Shown here: in pieces, positions 1 to 7,664 of the stretch
How positions within the stretch are numbered: position 1 is the stretch's first letter
Layout: every line of letters starts with the position of its first letter
NCBI GenBank assembly: GCA_964652155.1
Contig: CAZZBK010000009.1
Location: 1-64,000 of the forward strand
Length of the DNA stretch: 64,000 nt
Reading direction: 5' to 3'
Source: CAZZBK01 sp964652155
GTDB taxonomy: Bacteria > Planctomycetota > Planctomycetia > Pirellulales > PNKZ01
Position numbers and translations under genes: made by a program
The notes under the pieces: model-generated
What the model was told of the DNA's origin: nothing
The model's database searches: none
What the model saw: only the letters and a program-made list of their open reading frames with translations

Positions 1-95
1 CCAACTTGGAGGACGGCCTGGTTGCCGGCGGCATGGGCGACAAGAGGGGCGGCGGCGATTACGAAACCAACGAGGAGCGTGCGTGGCGACAGCAT
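1..95 (-). CDS. Secreted protein, N-terminal fragment
   Basis: The minus strand opens with ATG at 95-93 and stays open to the left edge, giving about 31 residues. They form a textbook Sec signal peptide: a short basic start (MLSPRTLLVG), a hydrophobic core rich in V, I, A and L, and an Ala-X-Ala type end (AHAAG), where cleavage is likely. A purine-rich stretch (CAGGACATC) lies just upstream as a possible ribosome binding site. The mature part is cut off, so the function is unknown. It is too short to appear as a long ORF. Confidence 0.6.
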   Translation of the reverse strand, partial: MLSPRTLLVGFVIAAAPLVAHAAGNQAVLQV

Positions 96-407
96 GGAGA
101 TGTCCTGAAAAGCGGCGGCCCCAGGTGAGTAGCGCACAGCAGGCCCGAAATGTGCGCAGGCACCCATTTCGACCCGGCCGTATTGCCGGACAGTGTCGCG
201 GAGTGGAGCGAGCTGAGCAAGAGAGGGTGGCTCGCCGAACCCCGGCAAGTGCATTGCGCACGGGCGGCCGGGGACGAATGAGGCGCCAGCGATTGCGTCG
301 GCCTGTTCGGTGGCCGGGAAAGCTGGGGCACGGGGGAGTGCCGCTTGTGGCCGTGCCACCCTAGTGGCACCGACTTAGTCAGACCAACGAATGGGCGTGA
401 GCTTTAG
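96..407. other. Intergenic region with GTGCC-type hairpins
   Basis: No gene is supported here. Near the tRNA the sequence holds a perfect hairpin, GTGCCAC-CCTA-GTGGCAC (353-370), and beside it a smaller GGCAC/GTGCC inverted repeat (about 328-352). The cluster resembles a dispersed palindromic (REP-like) element. It has no T-run and so is not a convincing intrinsic terminator. Confidence 0.35.
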
Positions 408-489
408 CGGAGGGCACGGGACTCGAACCCGCAACCGGTTTCCCGGCACGACATTTCCAGTGTCGCCGCTAACCATTCGCTTACCCTCC
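408..489 (-). tRNA. tRNA-Ser(GGA)
   Basis: Read on the minus strand, the acceptor stem GGAGGGT pairs with GCCCTCC, leaving G as the discriminator base, as expected for serine. The anticodon arm is CGACA-CTGGAAA-TGTCG, with anticodon GGA. A variable arm with a CCGG/CCGG stem follows, as in class II serine tRNAs, and then a T arm CGGG-TTCGAGT-CCCG. No 3' CCA is encoded. At about 82 nt it is slightly short for tRNA-Ser, and the D arm is weak: with this acceptor pairing position 8 is A, not U. Shifting by one base restores U8 but costs the serine discriminator, so the ends could move by one base. Confidence 0.85.
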
Positions 490-1050
490 GAGTCGCGCCC
501 CGGGACCCGTTGTCCATCCTTGATTTGACAATTCGTCCCCGGTGGGCTGAGTCGTGTTAAGAGCCTATTCTAAAATCAAAAAGCGAGGGGGCCCCCGTCG
601 GTTTGATCGAGGCCTGCGCGGCGATTGAGCCGGAGCTCATTCACTGCGCAGGGGTCTCAGGAATAGGCACTAACTTACGTTACTGCCATAGGTTCGGACT
701 CCTATCTTACGTTAATCGTAGCTCGCTGTCCAATGGCTCACAAGCCCAGCGTTGCACCGCATGGTTCTGTTCGAGTCACACCGCCGCGCATCCGATCGGC
801 ATGTCCCCGAGCCCCGCTCTTCTTGCTCTGTGTGAGCGCCATCTGGGCGTCTGTTTTCAGTGCCGAGCCGTGCGAATGGGGTCGCTCGATAAAAGGCCTG
901 CTCGTCGAGCGATGCACCGTGGAAGCGTTGACCCGCGACCGGTCGGAGCCGATACTGCGGCCTGATGGGGCACTTCAGGGTCGGTGGCTAGACCGTTTTG
1001 TACGGATGATTGCCGAGCCATTGCACGCTCCTTGAATCGTGAGACTGCCG
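490..1050. other. Intergenic region upstream of the sulfatase, with a direct repeat
   Basis: Short ORFs here (for example 603-965) match nothing recognisable and overlap one another in different frames, so I read the stretch as non-coding. The notable element is a 9-base direct repeat, CTTACGTTA, at 674-682 and 706-714. The copies are 32 bp apart, about three helical turns, which suits a regulator binding one face of the DNA. The sequence between about 560 and 720 is poorer in GC than the flanking genes, as promoter regions often are. Confidence 0.3.
674..714. promoter_or_regulatory. Direct repeat CTTACGTTA x2, candidate operator
   Basis: Two exact copies of CTTACGTTA (674-682, 706-714) are phased by 32 bp upstream of the sulfatase gene. 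The repeat is seen directly. A role as regulator site is inference, and the binding protein is unknown; the GntR-type regulator next door has a different palindrome in front of it. Confidence 0.3.
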
Positions 1051-2379
1051 ATGTCCATCAAAACCGCGCTGAACGTTCTCTTCGGGCCTCAGGACTCAAC
1101 CGGTCGTTTACTCCAGAGAATGGCTACACTCATGATGAGTGTCAGCATTGCTTGGGCGTTCTTCGTTGCTGTCAATACAGCCCATAGTGCCGATTCCGGT
1201 CGTGGACCTAATGTGGTACTCATCCTCGCCGACGACATGGGTTGGAATGACTATTCGTTCATGGGGCATCCGCAGATTCGCACGCCACGGCTCGATCGCT
1301 TCGCGGCGCAGAGCTTGGTTTATACGCGCGGGTATGTGACCGTGCCGCTGTGCTCGCCGGCGCTGGCGTCGGTCATGACTGGGCTGTACGCCCACGAGCA
1401 CAAGATTACCGGCAACGATCCCAGCAAACCGCAGCCGCGCAGTGTGTTGTTCGACCAAATCGAGCGCATGCCCCGCTTGCCAGCGTTGCTCGGCGAGGCG
1501 GGGTACGTCTCGCTCCAGACGGGCAAGTGGTGGTTCGAGCATTATCGTCGCGGCGGTTTTACCAACGGGATGACCGTCTCCGGTCGGCACGGCGAGCAAG
1601 GCTTGGTCATTGGTCGCGAATCGATGGAGCCCGTGCTGAGTTTTGTCCGTGCCGCTCAACGCGAGAAGCAACCGTTCTTCGTGTGGTATGCCCCGATGTT
1701 GCCGCACACGCCACACAATCCGCCGCAGCGACTCTTGCAGTCGTATCTCGACAAAGGACTGGTCGGCAACGAAGCCAAGTATGCCGCCATGTGCGAGTGG
1801 TTCGACGAGACCTGCGGGCAATTGCTTGATTTTCTGGACGAGCAAAAGTTGGCTGACAACACGATCGTGCTCTATATCACCGACAACGGCTATACGGTGA
1901 ACACCACCGGAGCGCCGGGGGCACGTGGTGGCGCGCGGGGAAAATTGACCCCGTATGAAAAAGGAATTCGCACCCCTGTGATGATTCGTTGGGGAAATAA
2001 GATCGCTCCGCGTCGCGACGACACGACGCTCGTGAGCGGCATCGACATCGCCCCCACCATCCTGAAGGCTTGCGGACTCAACGTGCCGGCGGTGATGACC
2101 GGCATCAACCTGCTCGACTCCGCCGCGCTCAACAAACGGACCGCGGTATTCAGCGAGCATTTCACGCACGACCTGGCCGACATCACCCAGCCGGCCGAGA
2201 GCCTCGTGGCGCGTGTTTGCATTGATGGCGAATGGAAACTGATCGCTTGGCAAGACGGCCGCAACGAACTCTTTCACCTCGCGGTCGATCCCACCGAGCA
2301 ACACGACCTCGCGCAGCAACAACCCGAGCGGGTCAACGCCCTGCGGGCGAAACTCACGGCGCACTGGGACCTAAAATAG
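1051..2379 (+). CDS. Sulfatase-family hydrolase, degenerate formylglycine motif
   Basis: The protein (442 aa from ATG 1051) is a type I sulfatase of the alkaline phosphatase superfamily. A hydrophobic segment ending in NTAHSADS looks like a signal peptide, so it should act outside the cytoplasm. Metal and substrate motifs are visible: LADDMGWND near the N-terminus, GKWWFEHY, PHTPHNPP and TDNGY. The modification site reads C-S-P-A-L (Cys about residue 101, nt 1351-1365) instead of C-x-P-x-R. The arginine needed by the formylglycine-generating enzyme is replaced by leucine. C-x-P-S-L variants occur in planctomycete sulfatase-like proteins, so this may be a subfamily rather than a decayed gene. 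ATG 1120 and GTG 1039 are alternative starts. It converges on the regulator gene with a 19-bp gap. Sulfated polysaccharide is the likely but unproven substrate class. Confidence 0.85.
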   Translation: MSIKTALNVLFGPQDSTGRLLQRMATLMMSVSIAWAFFVAVNTAHSADSGRGPNVVLILADDMGWNDYSFMGHPQIRTPRLDRFAAQSLVYTRGYVTVPLCSPALASVMTGLYAHEHKITGNDPSKPQPRSVLFDQIERMPRLPALLGEAGYVSLQTGKWWFEHYRRGGFTNGMTVSGRHGEQGLVIGRESMEPVLSFVRAAQREKQPFFVWYAPMLPHTPHNPPQRLLQSYLDKGLVGNEAKYAAMCEWFDETCGQLLDFLDEQKLADNTIVLYITDNGYTVNTTGAPGARGGARGKLTPYEKGIRTPVMIRWGNKIAPRRDDTTLVSGIDIAPTILKACGLNVPAVMTGINLLDSAALNKRTAVFSEHFTHDLADITQPAESLVARVCIDGEWKLIAWQDGRNELFHLAVDPTEQHDLAQQQPERVNALRAKLTAHWDLK

Positions 2380-2398
2380 AAATGGAAACCACGGATCC

Positions 2399-3451
2399 TC
2401 ATCGATGTGGATTCGTGGTCATCCGGGGCTCCATTCCTCTCAAGCTCATCGCGGTCAAGAAGCGTGGATTGCGAATGATTGGGCGAGGGTTGAATATCTG
2501 ATGCGATGACGTGCTGCGATCACCAGCCAGGCGGCGGCGGACGACTTGCGTCACGCCATCGACCAGTTCCTCCCAAGGGATGGCGATGGTCGTGAAGTTC
2601 AGCGATTCGGCGACCGGGGCATCGTCGAAACCGATCAGCGGCGGTAACGTTTGGCCTTGCTCCAAACACCAGCGGACCACGGCGCTCGCCAATTGATCGT
2701 TGCAGCAAAAGATACCGGCCGTGCCTGCGGCCACAACCTGCGGCGCGACGACGTATCCGTCGTCGAAGAACCAATTACGGGCATGGATCACCGGCGCGTT
2801 GAGCACGGACTGAAAGCCCTCGACCCGCAAGCGGCTGCGAGCGTCGTCGATGGACGCGGCCAGAATGGCCACATTGCGGCGCGAGCGTGACTGGGCACGC
2901 ATGAGTTCGCCGGCGCACGCGCCGCCGAGAAAGTCGTCGGTCGAGACGCTATCGATGAACAGCGATTGCAACCCGCCGCGCGGCCGATCGTTGATCAGCA
3001 CCGCTTGTCGCCCCTGACGCGTACACCCATCGACCGTTTCAGGCGACTCCCAGACGACCGGAATGCGGTCAGCATCGAGGGCCAACTCCGGCTGTGGCCA
3101 GCCGAGCTTCCAAGAGATCCCCTCGGTATCGAGGCGGCTGGTCAGATGTGCGAGCAACTTGGCACCAAAACTGTTCGCCGTCGCGGCGCGCGGGTGAAAC
3201 ACCAGTTGCACGCCCACCAAGCTCACGGGACCGCCCGGAACATAGGTGCCCGACTGCGGTCGGCGTTGCAGGTGCCCCTCGTCACAGAGTTCGGCAATCA
3301 AGCGATGGGCGGTTTGATAGCTGATGAGGAACAACTCAGCCACGTCCCGATTGGACAAAAACCGGTCCCCGGGACGGTAGAAGCCGTTGCGGAGCCGATC
3401 GAGGATTCGCTGCTTCACGAGCAAGATTTTGCGGGTGCGTTGGGCGGGCAT
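2399..3451 (-). CDS. GntR/LacI-type hybrid transcriptional regulator
   Basis: The N-terminal 75 residues form a GntR-type winged helix-turn-helix (ILDRLRNGFYRPGDRFLSNR, then a segment ending QRRPQSGTYVPGG). The rest resembles a LacI/periplasmic-binding sugar-sensing domain, with strings such as GIFCCNDQLASAVVRW and LIGFDDAPVAESLNFTTI that match the end of that fold. The architecture is that of the AraR/GntR-LacI hybrids that sense sugars. An in-frame TTG at 3493 is possible, but a TATACT box at 3500-3495 (minus strand) would start transcription at or inside it, so ATG 3451 (MPAQRTRK, 350 aa) is preferred. The perfect palindrome at 3507-3528 is its probable operator. It is divergent from DUF1501 and convergent with the sulfatase. 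Confidence 0.85.
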   Translation of the reverse strand: MPAQRTRKILLVKQRILDRLRNGFYRPGDRFLSNRDVAELFLISYQTAHRLIAELCDEGHLQRRPQSGTYVPGGPVSLVGVQLVFHPRAATANSFGAKLLAHLTSRLDTEGISWKLGWPQPELALDADRIPVVWESPETVDGCTRQGRQAVLINDRPRGGLQSLFIDSVSTDDFLGGACAGELMRAQSRSRRNVAILAASIDDARSRLRVEGFQSVLNAPVIHARNWFFDDGYVVAPQVVAAGTAGIFCCNDQLASAVVRWCLEQGQTLPPLIGFDDAPVAESLNFTTIAIPWEELVDGVTQVVRRRLAGDRSTSSHQIFNPRPIIRNPRFLTAMSLRGMEPRMTTNPHR

Positions 3452-3506
3452 GGCGCGGCAGGCGACGAGTAGGCGCAGTGATGGATCAGCCAATAGTATA
3501 GATCAC

Positions 3507-3528
3507 ACCAGTTTGTCTTAAAACTGGT
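3507..3528. promoter_or_regulatory. Perfect 8-bp inverted repeat, candidate GntR operator
   Basis: ACCAGTTT (3507-3514) and AAACTGGT (3521-3528) are exact reverse complements separated by 6 bp. The site lies in the divergent promoter region between the hybrid regulator and DUF1501. It is 7 bp upstream of a TATACT -10-like box (3500-3495, minus strand), which suits autoregulation by occlusion. The palindrome is seen; its link to the adjacent regulator is inferred from position. Confidence 0.55.
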
Positions 3529-3668
3529 TGACTCATCCGAGTCGGCTTCCGAAACTAGATAGATTCCCTCGCCTGCGCTGCGTGGGATGGCTAAGGGTGC
3601 GTCGACACGCCCAGCGGCAAGGATGGTTGCGCGCTCGATCCAAGTCTCCTGACAAGGAAAATGACCCC

Positions 3669-5048
3669 ATGTTGAATATCACCGGACGAGGCGTGAGTCA
3701 GACCTGTGACGGTCTCTCGCGGCGCGACTTTATGCAGGTTGGCACGTTGGGGGCGTTGGGGCTTTCGATGGCCCAGTATGAGGCGGCTGCGGCGACCGGT
3801 CAGGTAGCCAAGGACCGCGACGCGCGCAGCGCCATCATGATTTTCAACCTCGGCGCTCCGAGCCAGCTCGACACCTGGGACATGAAGCCCGACGCCCCCG
3901 CGGAAATACGCGGTCCGTTCAAGCCCATCAAGACCGCCGCGCCGGCGATCGACATCTCGGAAATCTTTCCGCTCATGGCCAAGCAGGCCGACAAGTTCTC
4001 GCTGGTCCGGTCGTGTTACCATAACGCGGCCGCCGTGCATGACACCGGCCACCAGATGATGCAGACGGGTCGGCTTTTCACCGGCGGCATCAACTCGCCT
4101 CACGCCGGTTGTGTCGTCAGCTATCTGATGGGGCGCCGCACCGACTTGCCCCCGCACGTCATCCTCCCCGAGCCCATGGGGCGCACCGGGGGCAACATGC
4201 CTCACGGACAAGACGCCGGCTTTCTCGGCAAGTCACACGACCCCTTCGTGCTGATGGCTGACCCATCGAAGGCCGACTTTCAGGTGCCGAATTTATTGCC
4301 ACCGCAACAAATCGGCGCAGCGCGCATCGATCGCCGCAAGAAATTGCGCAGCGTGGTCGACGAGACCGTGAAGAACTTCGAGGCCAGCGACGACGCGCAG
4401 TTGTTCGACTCGGGCTTTCAGTCGGCCTATCGGCTCATGACGAGCAAGCAGGCCCGCGAGGCGTTCGACCTGACGCGCGAACCGCAAAAGGTGCGCGAGC
4501 GTTACGGAATGCATCGATTTGGCCAGTGCTGCCTGTTGGCGCGGCGGCTCGTCGAGGCGGGCGTGCGGTTTGTCACGATCAACACGTTTATCACGGTGTT
4601 CGACGAGATCACCTGGGACATCCACGGCAGCAAGCCGTTCACGTCGATCGAAGGCATGCGTGACATCGTCGCCCCGGCATACGATCAGGGCTACAGCGCG
4701 CTGCTCGAAGATTTGTCGCAGCGCGGCATGCTTGACGACACCCTGGTTTGCTCGCTGGCTGAGTTCGGGCGGACGCCGCGCGTCAACCCGGCCGGAGGCC
4801 GCGACCACTGGCCGCAATGCTGGACCGTTGGCTTCTCGGGCGGCGGCGTGCAGGGTGGCCGTGTCGTCGGCCGTAGCGATCAGATCGGCGGTGTCCCCGC
4901 CGAGCGACCGGTCGACCCGGCCGAGGTCATCGCCACGGTCTTTCATAGCCTCGGCCTGAATGTCGAAGCCCACCTGCCCGGCCCGCAAAAGCGTCCGTTC
5001 TCGCTGGTCGACCCGGGCAAGCTACCCGTGAAAGAATTATTCGCGTAA
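3669..5048 (+). CDS. DUF1501 family protein, Tat-exported
   Basis: DUF1501 proteins belong to the alkaline phosphatase/sulfatase-like superfamily and are very abundant in planctomycetes; their substrate is unknown. Start ATG 3669 is chosen because AAGGA lies about 10 bases upstream and the protein then begins with a twin-arginine signal (LSRRDFMQVGTLGALGLS). The upstream in-frame extension to 3528 adds nothing typical. The family core is visible: FNLGAPSQLDTWDMKP near the N-terminus, SCYHNAAAVHDTGHQMMQTG, and the C-terminal EFGRTPRVN/GRDHW block with FSGGGVQGGRVVG. The length (459 aa) is normal. It is followed 115 bp later by a PSD1 gene, its usual partner, so the two products probably act together in the periplasm. 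Confidence 0.88.
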   Translation: MLNITGRGVSQTCDGLSRRDFMQVGTLGALGLSMAQYEAAAATGQVAKDRDARSAIMIFNLGAPSQLDTWDMKPDAPAEIRGPFKPIKTAAPAIDISEIFPLMAKQADKFSLVRSCYHNAAAVHDTGHQMMQTGRLFTGGINSPHAGCVVSYLMGRRTDLPPHVILPEPMGRTGGNMPHGQDAGFLGKSHDPFVLMADPSKADFQVPNLLPPQQIGAARIDRRKKLRSVVDETVKNFEASDDAQLFDSGFQSAYRLMTSKQAREAFDLTREPQKVRERYGMHRFGQCCLLARRLVEAGVRFVTINTFITVFDEITWDIHGSKPFTSIEGMRDIVAPAYDQGYSALLEDLSQRGMLDDTLVCSLAEFGRTPRVNPAGGRDHWPQCWTVGFSGGGVQGGRVVGRSDQIGGVPAERPVDPAEVIATVFHSLGLNVEAHLPGPQKRPFSLVDPGKLPVKELFA

Positions 5049-5163
5049 GGGAGATGAGGAGTCGTGACGCGGCGTCCTGGCAAGTTTGACGGATGACCGT
5101 TTCATCGACTGATTAACTCCCTGGCCTTCGGTTTGTTGTGTCCTGCCCTTGTGGGAGCCATCC

Positions 5164-7623
5164 ATGATTTGGCGATGTGCCTTGCTCTGCTTGCTACTCA
5201 CGCTTCACGCCCTGCCGCTGTGCGCTCAGGAACGGCTCGTCCTGTTGCCTGCCGAGATCACGTTGTCCGACTCGGCCGCGCGGCAGACGTTGCTCGTCGA
5301 GCGGCAGCAAGGGACCCAGCTCATCGGTCAACTCACGGCGGAGGTGACCTTCGAGTCGAGCAACCCCAAGGTTGTGATGATCGAACATGGGGTCGCGCGC
5401 CCCACGGGCAACGGCCAGGCAACGATCACCGCGCGACATCAACGGCAAACGGCCCAGGCCACGGTGACCGTCACGAACTTCGAGCGCCCCTTTCGCTGGA
5501 GCTTTCGCAATCATGTCGAAAGCGTGCTGGCCAAGACCGGTTGCAGCAGCGGGCCGTGTCACGGTGCCCAGGCGGGCAAAAACGGCTTCAAAATTTCGCT
5601 CTTCGGGTTCGATCCCGAGGGGGACCACATTGCCCTGACGCGCCAAGCACGCGGTCGACGGATCGTTGCGGAAGATCCCGGCCGGAGTCTGTTGCTCACC
5701 AAGCCCACGGGGGCGATTCCGCACAAAGGGGGCGTCCGTTTCGCGACCGACTCGATCGAGTACCGCGTCCTCTCCGAGTGGATCGCGGCCGGTGCTCCGG
5801 CGCCGCGAGACGACGACCCGCGACTCGACCATCTCGAAATTCTGCCGCGCGGCGTGGTGTTGCAACCCGGCGCCACGCAGCAGCTCGTACTGTTGGCTCA
5901 CTTTACCGATGGGCACACAGAAGACGTGACCCGCTGGGGACGCTACACGTCGACGAACGAAGCGATGGCCCAGGTCGACGGCTCGGCGCAAGTCAAAGTG
6001 ATTGGCCACGGCGAAGGCTCGATCACCGGTTGGTATCTGAGTCAGGTCGTCACGGCCAGCGTCACCTCGCCGTATCCCAACCAGATTCCGGCCGACACCT
6101 TTGCCAAGGAACCGCGTCGCAACTTCGTCGACGAGCACGTGCTCTCCAAGTTGCAGAGCCTCAATCTGCCCCCCTCACCGTTGGCCACCGATGGCGAGTT
6201 CCTCCGCCGCGCGTTTCTCGACACGATCGGCGTGCTCCCCACGGCCCAGGAGACCCAAAAGTTTCTCTCCGACAACGCGGCTGACAAGCGCGATCGACTT
6301 ATCGAGCACCTGCTCGACCGCAGCGAGTTTGTCGACTACTGGTCGTACAAATGGTCCGATCTGTTGCTCGTCAACAGCGATAAACTCAAGCTGGCCAGCA
6401 ACACCGACGCCCGCAACTCGGCGATGTGGAGCTACTATTTGTGGATTCGCAATCAAGTGGAGGCGAACACCCCGTGGGACGTGTTCGTCCGCAATCTCGT
6501 CACGGCCAGCGGCAGCACGCTCGACAACGGCGCGGCCAACTATTTTCTGCTCCACAAAGATCCGCTCGATCAGGCCGAGACGACCACCGTGGCCTTCCTG
6601 GGCATGTCGATCAATTGTGCCCGGTGTCATAATCACCCGCTCGAGAAGTGGACCAACCATCAGTATTATGCGTTTGCCAACTTGTTTGCCCGCGTGCGCA
6701 CCAAGAACGGCGGCGTAAGCGGCAGCGACGTGGTGTTTGTGGCCGCCGACGGCGATTTGATCCAGCCGCTCACGGGTAAGCCGCAGCGCCCCGCCCCCTT
6801 GGATGGCCAAGCGATCGCGGCCGATTCCAATGTTGATCGTCGCCAGGCACTCGCCGCATGGCTCACCAACCCCAGCAATCCTTATTTCACTCGGGCGATC
6901 ACCAATCGCGTCTGGGCCAACTTCTTTGCGGTCGGCTTGGTCGAGTCAGTCGACGACATGCGGCTCACCAATCCGGCGAGCAACGAAGCCTTGTTGAACG
7001 CGGCGGCGGAGTATCTCGCGGCGCAGCGTTTTGACCTCAAGGCGCTGATGCGGACCATCTTGCAATCGCGCACCTATCAGCGAAGCAGCCAGCCGCTCGC
7101 AGGCAACGCCCAGGACCGACGCTTCTATGCCCGATATTATCCGCGCCGACTCATGGCCGAGGTGCTGCTCGACGCGATGAGCCAGGTCACGCTCGCCCCG
7201 ACACCGTTCGGCAACTACCCACCGCAGTGGCGCGCGCTGCAACTCCCCGACTCGCTCGTGGCCAGTGAGTTCCTCTCGGCGTTCGGACGCCCCGAGCGGG
7301 TCACGACCTGCGAGTGTGAGCGCTCGTCCGAGCCGTCGATGGTGCAGGTGCTCAACATTGCCAATGGCAACAGCAAGGAGAGTCTCAACGGCAAGCTGGC
7401 CGCAAAGGACAATCAACTCGACCAATGGCTTAAAAACAAGACCAAGAGCGAGGCCATCGTCGACGCTCTGTACCTCACCTCGTTGTCTCGGCAACCCACA
7501 TCGCGTGAGCGCCAGGAGCTTGTCGCGGCCATCAACGCTGCCGCGCCGGCCGAGCTGCGCGCGGTGCTCGAAGATATCTGCTGGAGCGTGCTGAGCAGCA
7601 AAGAGTTTTTGTTCAATCACTGA
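5164..7623 (+). CDS. PSD1 protein: Big2-like, CX4CH, DUF1549, DUF1553
   Basis: ATG 5164 gives a clean signal peptide (LLCLLLTLHALPLCAQ) behind a GGGAG ribosome binding site; the ORF itself opens at GTG 5149. Order of parts in 819 aa: a bacterial Ig-like (Big2) domain about 25-110; a C-S-S-G-P-C-H motif about 126-132, a CX4CH variant of the haem site; a second Big2-like stretch about 215-300; DUF1549 from about 320, containing C-A-R-C-H at about 485; and DUF1553 from about 580, opening with NRVWANFFAVGLVE. The family is planctomycete-specific, presumed extracytoplasmic and possibly haem-bearing. No reaction is established. It sits between DUF1501 and the WD40 cytochrome in the same direction. 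Confidence 0.85.
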   Translation: MIWRCALLCLLLTLHALPLCAQERLVLLPAEITLSDSAARQTLLVERQQGTQLIGQLTAEVTFESSNPKVVMIEHGVARPTGNGQATITARHQRQTAQATVTVTNFERPFRWSFRNHVESVLAKTGCSSGPCHGAQAGKNGFKISLFGFDPEGDHIALTRQARGRRIVAEDPGRSLLLTKPTGAIPHKGGVRFATDSIEYRVLSEWIAAGAPAPRDDDPRLDHLEILPRGVVLQPGATQQLVLLAHFTDGHTEDVTRWGRYTSTNEAMAQVDGSAQVKVIGHGEGSITGWYLSQVVTASVTSPYPNQIPADTFAKEPRRNFVDEHVLSKLQSLNLPPSPLATDGEFLRRAFLDTIGVLPTAQETQKFLSDNAADKRDRLIEHLLDRSEFVDYWSYKWSDLLLVNSDKLKLASNTDARNSAMWSYYLWIRNQVEANTPWDVFVRNLVTASGSTLDNGAANYFLLHKDPLDQAETTTVAFLGMSINCARCHNHPLEKWTNHQYYAFANLFARVRTKNGGVSGSDVVFVAADGDLIQPLTGKPQRPAPLDGQAIAADSNVDRRQALAAWLTNPSNPYFTRAITNRVWANFFAVGLVESVDDMRLTNPASNEALLNAAAEYLAAQRFDLKALMRTILQSRTYQRSSQPLAGNAQDRRFYARYYPRRLMAEVLLDAMSQVTLAPTPFGNYPPQWRALQLPDSLVASEFLSAFGRPERVTTCECERSSEPSMVQVLNIANGNSKESLNGKLAAKDNQLDQWLKNKTKSEAIVDALYLTSLSRQPTSRERQELVAAINAAAPAELRAVLEDICWSVLSSKEFLFNH

Positions 7624-7664
7624 TATCACGGCCCCACGGGCTCGGTCTGTTCGCGGAACTCATC

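Noticed and set aside
603..1187. Overlapping short plus-strand ORFs before the sulfatase
   Set aside because: They overlap in different frames, show no family resemblance and no ribosome binding site, and sit in a promoter-like, lower-GC stretch.
1108..2364. 418-codon minus-strand ORF opposite the sulfatase
   Set aside because: It is an antisense shadow of a clearly recognisable sulfatase; its translation is rich in Arg, Gly and His with no domain.
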